Part shown: positions 54,687 to 63,765 of the stretch, in pieces
How positions within the stretch are numbered: position 1 is the first letter of the stretch
Layout of the letters: the number at the start of each line of letters is the position of its first letter
Assembly: GCA_902491215.1 (NCBI GenBank)
Contig: CABUGV010000006.1
Span: 1 to 64,000, forward strand
Source of the DNA: 43-108 sp001915545
Lineage (GTDB): Bacteria; Bacteroidota; Bacteroidia; Bacteroidales; Bacteroidaceae
Reading direction: 5' to 3'
Length of the DNA stretch: 64,000 nt
The notes under the pieces: generated by a model
Told to the model about the DNA's origin: nothing
The model's input: only the letters and a program-made list of their open reading frames with translations
The model's database searches: none
Made by a program: the position numbers and the translations under genes

Positions 54687-57338
54687 TCAACCATGTTGAA
54701 TAGTGCTGGTTTTCACGCTGTTTCTTGCATATTCGGAAGGTTTGCATCCGTAGGCCTCCTGAAAGCATCGGGTGAAGTAGCTGGCACTGCTGAAACCTGT
54801 CTGCTCGGCAATTTCGGCTATTGTGAGGTCGGTTTCGGCAAGCATGTTGCGAGCACGGCGCAGGCGTATGTCGCGTATGAAATAGCTAGGCGATTGCTCG
54901 AGAAGCGACTGGAGCTTGCGGTAGAGGCCGGTGCGCTCCATGCACAAATCCTTGGCGAGCTGTTCGACGGAATAGCCCGAGGAGTGTATGTTCTTTTCCA
55001 CAAGTTCGACGGCATGGGCAATGAATCTGGAGTCTTCTGCAGAGAGGGTCTTTTCCTCGTCCCTGCGTTCTTCGTCCGTTTCCGATGAGGTATCTGCACA
55101 GGCCTCCTTCGATGCCTTCTGTTCAGCCTCGTAGCGGTCGCACTGTTCGATGAGGCCTCGTATGCGCGCAAGGAGAAGTTCTTCCTTATGCTTGCGTTCG
55201 AGCTTGCGTCGGGTGTAAACGGTATATGTTCTGAGTACTGCGAAAATAACTGCGGCTAATAGCAGAATATAGATAACGTATGCAGTTGTGGTTTTCCACC
55301 AAGGCGGGGTGATAATGATGGTCACCGTTGTCTTTTCAGCATTGTCGAAGTCGGTACCGTTTCCGGCATATACCGTAAGAGTGTATTTGCCCGGCTGGAG
55401 GTCGGTGTATGATGCATTGAGCAGGCCTCGGCTGGTGTTTTCAGTAGAGGCCGTGTTCAGAATGTTCCATTGGCGGTCGATGCCCTCAAGTTTGTATCGG
55501 TAGCAGAGGCGCTGTCTGTTTACAAAATCGGGGGCGGAGAACTGTAGTGATATGAAGTTCTGGTTGTAGTTTAGCGTGATGGTGTTTGTGTATGGAGCTG
55601 TGCGCTTGAGAATGAGATTGCCCTCGTATTCTCTGCCGGTCTTGATGGCGGTGCCGTTTACAGTGAGGGATGTAAATACAGGTGCAGGAAAGGAGGTTTT
55701 CGCACGGGATACCTTGCTCGGGTGGAACACTGTGAATCCGTCCACGCCTCCGAAGTAGAGCGTGGAGTCCTTTGCCTGAAAGATGGCACGGGGAGAGTAT
55801 TCGCCTTCGAGTGTGCCATCGGCATGACGGTAGACGGTGAAGGATGGGGCGGAGTCTTTGCCCTTGACGTTTATGGCCGATATGCCGTTGCTCGTGGCTG
55901 TCCATATTGTACCGTCGTATGCCTCGAGCAAGCTTTGTATGAAATTGTTTGAAAGTCCGTCCTCGCTGTAGAACTTCCTTGCCTGTTTGCCGTCGGAGGA
56001 GTAGAGCAGTAATCCGTCGGCAGTTCCTATCCATACGCGTCCTAGCTTGTCCTTGCACATGGCAGTAACGCCGTTGGCACTTATGTTCAATTCCGACAGA
56101 ACAGTTTCTGTCTTTCGCGGATGTCTGTCTGCCGGCATGTCGGCAAGTGGCACTTTCTGCAGAATCAGTGTGCCTATGGGCGATTTGCTGATTCTGTAGC
56201 AGTTCGCTTTGGTGCGCAGATATACGGTGCCCTTGCTGTCCTCGGCAAAGGCTAAGACGTTGAGGTCGTTCTCACTGTTGTCCGGAAACGAATTGCGTGT
56301 GTATGACTGCATGCTGTACATGTTCGGATGGCTGTAGAACAATCCGCGGTTGTATGTACCCATCCACAATCCTCCCTGACGGTCGATGAACAGCGTGCTT
56401 ATTTCCGTCGATATGTTTCCGTCGCTTTCGGTGTTGATGGCAGGGTGGTATGTACTTTTGCCGTTTGTCAGATCTATTTCCCAGAAACCTTTTGTACAGC
56501 TGATGTAGGCCGTGTGGGTGTTTTCGGCAACGATGAGCGTGTTGAGGGTATAGTCTTTCTCGAGTATTCTTGACCATTCATGGCTTTTCGTGTCGAAGGC
56601 AAACATTCCGCCTTTGTTTCCGTTGCGAAGCTGATAGAATATATCTCCGCTTTTCACAATAAGAGATGTCCTGTTGAATGCATTGTATTCGGATTTTGCG
56701 TATGCTCCTACGGAATATTTTTTGTTCACGCAACCTTTCATGATGGTATGGCACTCAACGCTTCCATCGCTGAAGAACAGATAAATATTATTGTTTGAAG
56801 AGCCGACATCTTGAAGACACCTTTCTTTGCTTTCGTTCAGCTTTATGGATTCTTTGCCGGAAATGGACGTGAGGTGCGCAGATGCGACAATCCACGTCCG
56901 TCCGTCGTTGTCGACAAACAAGTCTTCGGCACCATTCTTTGCGCCAAGTGTCTTAAGCATTGAATCTATGTTGCTTATATATTGCTCCCTGTACAGATTA
57001 ATGCAGCTCAATCTTTTGTAATCCTTTATCCATAGAAGCGAGTCGCTGCTGTGGTATATCCTGTAGAAGCCGTTGTAGTTTTTCAGTATATATCTGCTTT
57101 TCTCCGTGTTGTGGATATTTCTGAAGTGAACGCCGTCGTAGATGTTGACATTTCCGAAGGTCGTAAACACCATCCTTCCGTCGGGCAGTTGCTGAATGAA
57201 TCTTATCTGATTGTCGCTCAATCCGTCAGAAGTATTTATAGGTATGAAAGTCTCAAAATCCTTGTTTATGGAGCAGATTTTCCCTGCATGAAGCAGAAAA
57301 AAAACTGTCACCATCAAAAATCTATATATTCCAGGCAT
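54687..57338 (-). CDS. One-piece transmembrane AraC-type regulator with HTCS-like sensor
   Basis: 883 aa from ATG 57338 (the frame extends to 57368, but a -7 box overlaps that position). N-terminal signal/anchor; periplasmic Reg_prop repeats (TSDGLSDNQIRFIQQLPDGR, KLGRVWIGTADGLLLYS) and a Y_Y_Y domain; a single membrane span at about 682-702 (YVIYILLLAAVIFAVL); a charged, Glu-rich cytoplasmic linker; and an AraC domain at about 785-880 (EQLAKDLCMERTGLYRKLQS, EIAEQTGFSSASYFTRCF). There is no HisKA, HATPase or receiver domain. It would transmit ligand binding straight to DNA. It precedes the GH31 gene, its likely target. Confidence 0.88.
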   Translation of the reverse strand: MPGIYRFLMVTVFFLLHAGKICSINKDFETFIPINTSDGLSDNQIRFIQQLPDGRMVFTTFGNVNIYDGVHFRNIHNTEKSRYILKNYNGFYRIYHSSDSLLWIKDYKRLSCINLYREQYISNIDSMLKTLGAKNGAEDLFVDNDGRTWIVASAHLTSISGKESIKLNESKERCLQDVGSSNNNIYLFFSDGSVECHTIMKGCVNKKYSVGAYAKSEYNAFNRTSLIVKSGDIFYQLRNGNKGGMFAFDTKSHEWSRILEKDYTLNTLIVAENTHTAYISCTKGFWEIDLTNGKSTYHPAINTESDGNISTEISTLFIDRQGGLWMGTYNRGLFYSHPNMYSMQSYTRNSFPDNSENDLNVLAFAEDSKGTVYLRTKANCYRISKSPIGTLILQKVPLADMPADRHPRKTETVLSELNISANGVTAMCKDKLGRVWIGTADGLLLYSSDGKQARKFYSEDGLSNNFIQSLLEAYDGTIWTATSNGISAINVKGKDSAPSFTVYRHADGTLEGEYSPRAIFQAKDSTLYFGGVDGFTVFHPSKVSRAKTSFPAPVFTSLTVNGTAIKTGREYEGNLILKRTAPYTNTITLNYNQNFISLQFSAPDFVNRQRLCYRYKLEGIDRQWNILNTASTENTSRGLLNASYTDLQPGKYTLTVYAGNGTDFDNAEKTTVTIIITPPWWKTTTAYVIYILLLAAVIFAVLRTYTVYTRRKLERKHKEELLLARIRGLIEQCDRYEAEQKASKEACADTSSETDEERRDEEKTLSAEDSRFIAHAVELVEKNIHSSGYSVEQLAKDLCMERTGLYRKLQSLLEQSPSYFIRDIRLRRARNMLAETDLTIAEIAEQTGFSSASYFTRCFQEAYGCKPSEYARNSVKTSTIQHG

Positions 57339-57365
57339 CTTTCGGTTGTTTTTCTTTATTGTATG

Positions 57366-57373
57366 CAAATATA
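57366..57373 (-). promoter_or_regulatory. -7 box of the one-piece regulator
   Basis: TATATTTG on the minus strand, 28 bp before ATG 57338. No good -33 element was found. It excludes a start at 57368. Confidence 0.5.
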
Positions 57374-57461
57374 GCGTTTTGCTTTAAGGTTTTCGGCTTT
57401 ACAACTGTTTCTATTGATGGTGCACGGCAGTGCATGGTGCGTTTTTCAGGTTTTATCAATA

Positions 57462-57500
57462 TAAAAAAGGAGAGCACACCTGTTTTAAGGCATGCTCTCC
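57462..57500 (-). terminator. Terminator of the V-ATPase operon
   Basis: GGAGAGCA (57469-57476) pairs with TGCTCTCC (57493-57500); on the minus strand six T follow (57468-57463). It lies about 100 bp after the K-subunit stop. Confidence 0.88.
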
Positions 57501-57597
57501 AGCGGTTATTAAAAAAAGTTTTTTCAGTTTTTTCTCACTGTTTCCGTGTGTGCCGATGACTTGTTTTCATGCTGCATCTGCACACTCTCGCATCTGC

Positions 57598-58053
57598 TTA
57601 TGCTACTGAAGGGAGTGCACTTGAGATGAGGATGAGTACGAGGAGTGAGAGGATGGCGTAAAGTTCAGGGAATACGGCGAGCACCATTGTTGTACCGAAT
57701 GCTTTGTAGCCAGAACCGATGGCTGTAATACCGCTTGAGCAGACGTTTGCCTGACGTATTGCTGAGAAGAGGCATACAAGACCCACTGCAAGGCCTGCAC
57801 CGAAGATGGCCGCTGCTTCGTACATCGACATGCCGTCGTAAACGTGAGGTTTGAGCATGAAGAATCCGACGAATCCGTAAAGTCCCTGAGACGATGGGAG
57901 GGCTGAAAGTCCGATATATGAACCTGAAGCCGACGGATTTTTCTTGTATGCTCCGATTGTTGCATTTCCGCAGATTGTTACTCCGTAAGCACTGCCGATT
58001 CCTGAAAGTGCGACAGCAAGAGCCACACCTACATAAGCTAATAACATTTCCAT
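57598..58053 (-). CDS. ntpK: V-type ATPase subunit K (membrane rotor ring)
   Basis: 151-aa proteolipid with four membrane helices, a duplicated hairpin. Ion-site residues can be placed by comparison with Enterococcus hirae NtpK: Leu52, Ser55, Gln56, Tyr59 (LPSSQGLYGF), Gln101 (IRQANV) and Glu130 (FPELYAI). These correspond, at a constant offset of nine, to the sodium ligands Leu61, Thr64, Gln65, Tyr68, Gln110 and Glu139. It is last in the operon, 38 bp after subunit I. Confidence 0.93.
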   Translation of the reverse strand: MEMLLAYVGVALAVALSGIGSAYGVTICGNATIGAYKKNPSASGSYIGLSALPSSQGLYGFVGFFMLKPHVYDGMSMYEAAAIFGAGLAVGLVCLFSAIRQANVCSSGITAIGSGYKAFGTTMVLAVFPELYAILSLLVLILISSALPSVA

Positions 58054-58091
58054 AGTTTTTTCCTTTTTTGATTATTGATTAATTTCTTTTA

Positions 58092-59954
58092 TTATTTCTT
58101 GTTTTTGAATGTTTTTACTCTGAATGGTTCAAATTCCTTGCCGCCGCCGTCAAATTCGGCATTTTTGAAGAACTCGACAAACGTGAGTCGCATAGGGTGA
58201 ACGAAAGAACTTATCATGCAGAGTGCAAAATTGATGCCGTGTCCTGCAAGCAGAATCAGGAGCATAGGCAACCAGCGGATACCCCACGAGAGGGAACTTG
58301 TCATTTCGATTGCCAGCTGATTGAACACTCCTCCGAGCACACCGCCGGTAAGACCGAGCGCAAACAGACGTATGTATGACAGGAGGTCGCCGAGAAGGCC
58401 TGTCGCCATGTTGTATGTATTCCATATTCCAGAACCGAAATTCATGAATATGTTCTTGCCAGGAGTGTTGAAGAAATATATTCCCAACGCGCTGATGCCG
58501 ATGATTGCGTAGAGCAGATAATTTACTGCCATTGGCAATGTGCCTCCGCATGCCGGCACTCCAAGGTATACTATTGCTGAAACTATTGCTACTACCCAGG
58601 AAATTTTTCCTACTCCGTACTTCCAGCCGTAAAGCTTTATGGCTTTGGCCGCTGAAAGGCACATTCCGAGGAGCACCTGTATAAGTCCGATAACAACTGA
58701 TATGACCATCATCGGGCTATATCCGAACAGCTTGAAGTTGTTTTCGCTGATGAAGTATTGCTTTACCGGTGCAAGGAAAGCCCAATCCTGAGAACTCAAA
58801 TCGATACCGAAGAGAGAACCGGTGAGGGTTCCGCAGACGATGGTCATTGCACCCAGGCATATTCCCAGTGAGGCATAAGGCTTCATGTCGTCTGCCAGTT
58901 TCATGCGCAACACCAAGCTTGCGGCCAGAATGACGAAACCGTAACCGGCATCGCCCATGCAGAGGCCGAAGAACAACATGAAGAACGGTGCAAAGAACGG
59001 TGTCGGGTCGATGTCGTGATAGCTCGGGAGTGAGTACATCCTCAGAATCGGTTCGAACAATGAACTGAATGCTCCGTTTTTTATCTTTACCGGTATGTCA
59101 TCTTCAAAATCAGGGTCTTCCACTTCGTAGAATATCTGATTCTTGTCGAGACATTCGCATACTGTCTTTTCGTTTTCTGCCTCAACCCATCCTACCATCA
59201 TCTTTATCCTGTCTTCGGCAAGGGATTCTGTGTTCAGATGCACTTTCGACAGGGACAGGCTGTTCTCGTTGTCCACCTGTGCCGCCAGTATCGAATCTCT
59301 GTCTTCAGCATTGATCTGCAGAAGCCGTTCGTGTATGCTTTCTATCTGAGCCTCGATGTCAGCTTTCTTCTTTATGTAGAAGTTGAGGCTTTCTTCAGGC
59401 ATGTCGACAGCTTCAGCCGATATTTCAGGCTTTTCAGCTGAAAAGGCTATGAACAGACATCTGTCGTTCGACACGGCAATCTGTGTTGCGAAATATTTGT
59501 CGCTCCACTCCTGATCGAACATCTTTACCGGACAGCTGTAGAAAAAGGCCTTATAGCCGGCTTCTTCAAGCTTTCCAAAATTATCTTTTGTGAAGTTTCC
59601 CCACGGCTCCAGAGTGCTTATTGTTCTCTTTGTTGAGTCGAGAGAACGCTTAAGGTCTGATTCGCGCACCGTAAGCCTTTCGATTTCGTCCATAATGCTG
59701 TCAGCTTTCGAAACGTCCGCATGCGGTTTGGCGAATGTCTTGTCAGTGGTGTAGTTGTCCGATGCGCTTTTCAGAGTGTTGAGCGCCTGCCGGCATCTTT
59801 CAGAGTAGGCCAAAGCTTCCTGCAGTTCTGGACTGCTTCCTCCGTTCTGCAGTTCTGCGATGTGTACGACACCGAGTTCTCTGATTTCCTGAAGGAATGA
59901 TTCATATTCCTTGCTGGTCACCAGGAACGTAAGTTTTTTCATTTTTTCAATCAT
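58092..59954 (-). CDS. ntpI: V-type ATPase subunit I
   Basis: 620-aa stator membrane subunit. The N-terminal half (about 1-320) is a long soluble coiled-coil-rich region; the C-terminal half has about seven to eight membrane spans with PTPFFAPFFMLFFGLCMGDA, SYIRLFALGLTGG and the terminal AGHGINFAL. The start codon overlaps the subunit D stop (ATGA), so translation is probably coupled; an internal ATG at 59942 is an alternative. Confidence 0.93.
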   Translation of the reverse strand: MIEKMKKLTFLVTSKEYESFLQEIRELGVVHIAELQNGGSSPELQEALAYSERCRQALNTLKSASDNYTTDKTFAKPHADVSKADSIMDEIERLTVRESDLKRSLDSTKRTISTLEPWGNFTKDNFGKLEEAGYKAFFYSCPVKMFDQEWSDKYFATQIAVSNDRCLFIAFSAEKPEISAEAVDMPEESLNFYIKKKADIEAQIESIHERLLQINAEDRDSILAAQVDNENSLSLSKVHLNTESLAEDRIKMMVGWVEAENEKTVCECLDKNQIFYEVEDPDFEDDIPVKIKNGAFSSLFEPILRMYSLPSYHDIDPTPFFAPFFMLFFGLCMGDAGYGFVILAASLVLRMKLADDMKPYASLGICLGAMTIVCGTLTGSLFGIDLSSQDWAFLAPVKQYFISENNFKLFGYSPMMVISVVIGLIQVLLGMCLSAAKAIKLYGWKYGVGKISWVVAIVSAIVYLGVPACGGTLPMAVNYLLYAIIGISALGIYFFNTPGKNIFMNFGSGIWNTYNMATGLLGDLLSYIRLFALGLTGGVLGGVFNQLAIEMTSSLSWGIRWLPMLLILLAGHGINFALCMISSFVHPMRLTFVEFFKNAEFDGGGKEFEPFRVKTFKNKK

Positions 59955-60556
59955 GCTTCGGCCTCCTTTCTCTTCTTCTGCAGTGATTTCAGTATCTTCT
60001 GTGACGATTTGGAGAGGTTCTCCTCATCTTCCATGAATCTCTTTATCTTGCGCACAGCTTCCTGAAAACCAGGTATCTGAACTTTCTCGAAGAGGTTTAC
60101 CTTCTGCGTGGTCTTTTTTCTAGCATGTTCCAGAAGTTCAAGCTTTGCCACGACAAATTCACGTTCAACGGCTGTCTTGGCAAGACCCTGCAGAAGATTG
60201 ATGCCGTCGAAGTACCATTTTGGAGCGCTGAACAAGCCGAACGGGCGTACTTCCAGCTGTATGTTTGTGAGAACCGGCACTCTGACGCCTGCAACTTTCT
60301 TGACGTCCAGCACGACGTCGCTGAGTTTCACAAGCGAAGGGTCGAATTCGCCCCACAAGGCATACATGGATTCATAACCCTGTATCTGGCTTTCCAATTT
60401 CTTCTCCAACTCCGATGCTTCGCTCTTGCATTTCTTCACTTCGAGACGGAGCGCTGTTTCCTTGTTCTTTATGATTGGAAGAGTGCGCTCGCGTACTTTC
60501 AGCTGCTTTTCAATCTGCTGAAGCGAGGTTTTGTTGTATTGAAATTTTATTGCCAT
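59951..60556 (-). CDS. ntpD: V-type ATPase subunit D (central stalk)
   Basis: About 201 aa, predicted long antiparallel coiled coil with N-terminal FQYNKTSLQQIEKQLKVRER and C-terminal KVNLFEKVQIPGFQEAVRKI, the typical D-subunit ends. It connects the A3B3 head to the ring. Start set at ATG 60556; the frame to 60562 begins with TTG. It lies 100 bp after subunit B and overlaps subunit I by four bases. Confidence 0.92.
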   Translation of the reverse strand: MAIKFQYNKTSLQQIEKQLKVRERTLPIIKNKETALRLEVKKCKSEASELEKKLESQIQGYESMYALWGEFDPSLVKLSDVVLDVKKVAGVRVPVLTNIQLEVRPFGLFSAPKWYFDGINLLQGLAKTAVEREFVVAKLELLEHARKKTTQKVNLFEKVQIPGFQEAVRKIKRFMEDEENLSKSSQKILKSLQKKRKEAEA

Positions 60557-60655
60557 AATCAACTATTGTAGAACTCCCGTTTCTTTCATTCAACACGCTG
60601 TGCCTTGTTGCTTGAGGCCCTCGTTCGATGTATTGATTCAGGAGTTGTCTTATAC

Positions 60656-61981
60656 TTATTTCCAGTAAATGTCGGTGAACTCCTTCTTGATGTTCACTTC
60701 TTCAATCTTGAAGTATTTTCTGAAGAGCGACCATGTAACGTCAAGCATTTCAGTAGTATCCAGATTGACATCTATGGCAAGAAGCTTGTCCGCATATTCT
60801 TTTGCAAAATCCAGACAGCGGTTGTCGTAGTCGGTGAGGTCGAAACCGTTCTCCATCTTTGTCTTTGCGTTTGCTGCGTCCGAATAGAGTCGGATGGCGG
60901 CGTTCATCACCTGTGAGTGGTCCTTTCGGGTCTTCTTTCCGGCAACGAGCTGTTTCAGACGCGACAGTGAGCGGAATGGGTCGACGATGACCTTACCGAT
61001 GTCTGAATCACGTCTTAGGAAGAGCTGACCTTCGGTGATGTATCCGGTGTTGTCTGGTACGGCATGTGTGATATCGCCGCCGCTGAGTGTCGTTACGGCA
61101 ATGATTGTGATTGAACCGCCACCTGCTTCCTCTGGGAACTGTACCGCTTTCTCGTAAATCTTTGCAAGGTCGGAATAGAGAGAACCAGGCATAGAGTCCT
61201 TCGAAGGAATCTGGTCCATACGGTTTGACACGATGGCCAGAGAGTCGGCATAAGATGTCATATCTGTGAGCAGTACGAGCACCTTCTCGTGCTTTTCAAC
61301 AGCAAAATATTCAGCTGCCGTAAGTGCCATGTCCGGAACGAGGAGTCGTTCAACGGCAGGGTCCTCAGTAGTATTCATGAATGAAACGATACGGTCGAGC
61401 GCACCAGCATTAGAGAATGTGTTCTTGAAGAACAGGTAGTCGTCGTTTGTCATACCCATACCGCCAAGGATAATCTTGTCGGCCTTTGCGCGGAGTGCCA
61501 CCATGGCCATAACTTCGTTGAACGGCTGGTCAGGGTCGGCGAAGAACGGAATCTTCTGTCCAGACACGAGAGTATTGTTGAGGTCGATACCCGCGATACC
61601 TGTCGCAATCAGTTCACTTGGCTGTTTACGGCGTACAGGGTTTACCGATGGTCCGCCGATTTCCACTTCCTTACCCTCGATGGCAGGTCCGCCGTCGATT
61701 GGTGCACCGTATGCGTTGAAGAATCTTCCAGAGAGCTGGTCGCTTACTTTCAGGGTAGGGGCTTTGCCTAGAAATACCACTTCTGCATTTGTCGGGATAC
61801 CTCCTGTTCCCTCGAAAACCTGGAGGGTTACTTCGTCGCCGATGATTTTTACGGCCTGTGCCAGCTTGCCGTTGATGAGTGCGAGTTCATCGCATCCAAC
61901 ACCTGTTGCCTTAAGCGAACAGGTTGCTTTGGTAATCTGGCTGATTTTTGTATATATTTTTTGGAATGCTGTTGTTGTCAT
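60656..61981 (-). CDS. ntpB: V-type ATPase subunit B
   Basis: 441-aa non-catalytic nucleotide-binding head subunit. Characteristic segments: GGPAIEGKEVEIGGPSVNPV, SGQKIPFFADPDQPFNEVMA (degenerate P-loop region), LLTDMTSYADSL and GYITEGQLFLRRD. It starts 12 bp after the subunit A stop in the same operon. Confidence 0.96.
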   Translation of the reverse strand: MTTTAFQKIYTKISQITKATCSLKATGVGCDELALINGKLAQAVKIIGDEVTLQVFEGTGGIPTNAEVVFLGKAPTLKVSDQLSGRFFNAYGAPIDGGPAIEGKEVEIGGPSVNPVRRKQPSELIATGIAGIDLNNTLVSGQKIPFFADPDQPFNEVMAMVALRAKADKIILGGMGMTNDDYLFFKNTFSNAGALDRIVSFMNTTEDPAVERLLVPDMALTAAEYFAVEKHEKVLVLLTDMTSYADSLAIVSNRMDQIPSKDSMPGSLYSDLAKIYEKAVQFPEEAGGGSITIIAVTTLSGGDITHAVPDNTGYITEGQLFLRRDSDIGKVIVDPFRSLSRLKQLVAGKKTRKDHSQVMNAAIRLYSDAANAKTKMENGFDLTDYDNRCLDFAKEYADKLLAIDVNLDTTEMLDVTWSLFRKYFKIEEVNIKKEFTDIYWK

Positions 61982-61993
61982 ATCCTATTCTGT

Positions 61994-63748
61994 TTATTTG
62001 TTTTTCTGTTCTTCGAGCATTGCCATCAATTGGTTCTTGAATTCATAGTACTGCTCTGATTTGAATGGAGAATAGTTCATCTGCTTGCAGATGTTTATCA
62101 TCTTCTTGAAGTAGTCGACTACATCGAGGAAACTGTCGAACTCGAAATCTGTGTCGCAGATATCAACAACCAGATTGAGTATCTCTTCCTGACGTTCCAG
62201 CGGAGTCATGGCATCAACTTCGTCGAATGCATCCTGCTGAAGGATAACGAAGTCTATGATTTCCGATTTCCAGAAGATTACGTGGTATTCTACAGGCACA
62301 CCGTCATCACCGAGAATGTTTATCTGTTCGGCAATTTCCTTGCCTCGCTGCATTCTTGTCTTCAGGTTGTTTACCTTGGCAATCCATTCACCGTTGATTC
62401 TCTTCTTTATATATTCTGCAAATTCAGGATATTCAAGATATTTCGAATAAGAATCGATAGGGTTTACAGCCGGGTAGCGCTTGCGGTCGGCACGGTCCTG
62501 CTCGAGTCCGTAGAAGCATCGTGCCACTTTCTTTGTACTTTCAGTGACAGGTTCCTTCAGGTTACCTCCGGCTGGCGACACGGTTCCGATGAATGTGATT
62601 GAACCCGTCTGTCCGTTGTTAAGATAAACATATCCTGCACGTCCGTAGAAGTTGGATATGAGTGCCGACAAGTCCATAGGGAAGGCGTCAGGTCCAGGCA
62701 ATTCCTCCATACGGTTGGACATCTCTCGAAGAGCCTGTGCCCAACGTGAAGTTGAGTCGGCCATAAGCAGAACCCTGAGTCCCATTGAGCGGTAGTACTC
62801 GGCCATTGTCATTGCTGTGTAGACAGAAGCCTCACGCGCTGCAACAGGCATGTTTGACGTGTTGGCAATGATGATTGTTCTTTCCATCAGCTTGCGTCCT
62901 GTGTGAGGGTCGACGAGTTCAGGGAACTCTGTGAAGATTTCCACAACCTCATTGGCACGCTCACCGCAGGCTGCGATGATAACGATGTCGGCTTCGGCCT
63001 GCTTTGAGATGGCGTGCTGAAGCACTGTCTTTCCTGTACCGAATGGTCCAGGGATAAAACCTGTACCGCCTTCAGTGATAGGGTTGAATGTATCGATTGT
63101 ACGTACACCTGTTTCAAGAAGTTTGAATGGACGCGGTTTTTCCTTATAGTTCGTCATTGCAAACTTCACCGGCCAGTGCTGAATCATATTGACCTTGATT
63201 TCCTTGCCTTCCTCGTCAGTGAGTACTGCAATCGTATCTTCGACCTTGTATTTTCCCTGTTCCGCGATAGATTTTACCGTAGCCTTTCCCTTCATCTGGA
63301 AAGGTACCATAATCTTCAGAGGCTGTGAGTTTTCGATAACTTCACCGAGCCAGTCGGAAGCTTCCACAGAGTCTCCTGCGCTTACCAGCGGAGTGAAGTC
63401 CCATTCACGCTCCCTGTCGAGCGGATCGGTGTATTCTCCTCTCTTAAGGAAAACTCCTTCCATCTTCTCCAGGTCGTTCTGCAGACCGTCATATTTCTTT
63501 GAAAGCATTCCCGGTGCAAGCTGCACTTCGAGCATGTGTCCGGTGAACTCGGCAGGCGAACCCACTTTCAGTCCGCGTGTGCTCTCGAATACCTGTACAT
63601 ATACGTCTGCACCCACAACCTTGATAACTTCTGACATGAGTCTGTCGCCGCCCGTTTCAATGTAGCAGATTTCTCCTTGAGCCACAGGACCGTCGACTTT
63701 CAGTGTCACCATGTTGGCAATAATGCCGCTAACAGTTCCTTTTGTCAT
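61994..63748 (-). CDS. ntpA: V-type ATPase catalytic subunit A
   Basis: 584-aa catalytic subunit. Walker A reads GPFGTGKTVLQH (Thr where many have Ser), the acidic catalytic region CGERANEVVE follows, and Walker B-like VLLMADSTSRWAQALREMSN is intact. The bulge domain characteristic of V/A-type A subunits lies between about 110 and 190. It is preceded by the DUF2764-like gene and followed by subunit B. Confidence 0.97.
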   Translation of the reverse strand: MTKGTVSGIIANMVTLKVDGPVAQGEICYIETGGDRLMSEVIKVVGADVYVQVFESTRGLKVGSPAEFTGHMLEVQLAPGMLSKKYDGLQNDLEKMEGVFLKRGEYTDPLDREREWDFTPLVSAGDSVEASDWLGEVIENSQPLKIMVPFQMKGKATVKSIAEQGKYKVEDTIAVLTDEEGKEIKVNMIQHWPVKFAMTNYKEKPRPFKLLETGVRTIDTFNPITEGGTGFIPGPFGTGKTVLQHAISKQAEADIVIIAACGERANEVVEIFTEFPELVDPHTGRKLMERTIIIANTSNMPVAAREASVYTAMTMAEYYRSMGLRVLLMADSTSRWAQALREMSNRMEELPGPDAFPMDLSALISNFYGRAGYVYLNNGQTGSITFIGTVSPAGGNLKEPVTESTKKVARCFYGLEQDRADRKRYPAVNPIDSYSKYLEYPEFAEYIKKRINGEWIAKVNNLKTRMQRGKEIAEQINILGDDGVPVEYHVIFWKSEIIDFVILQQDAFDEVDAMTPLERQEEILNLVVDICDTDFEFDSFLDVVDYFKKMINICKQMNYSPFKSEQYYEFKNQLMAMLEEQKNK

Positions 63749-63765
63749 ATTATATGTTTTTTCTA

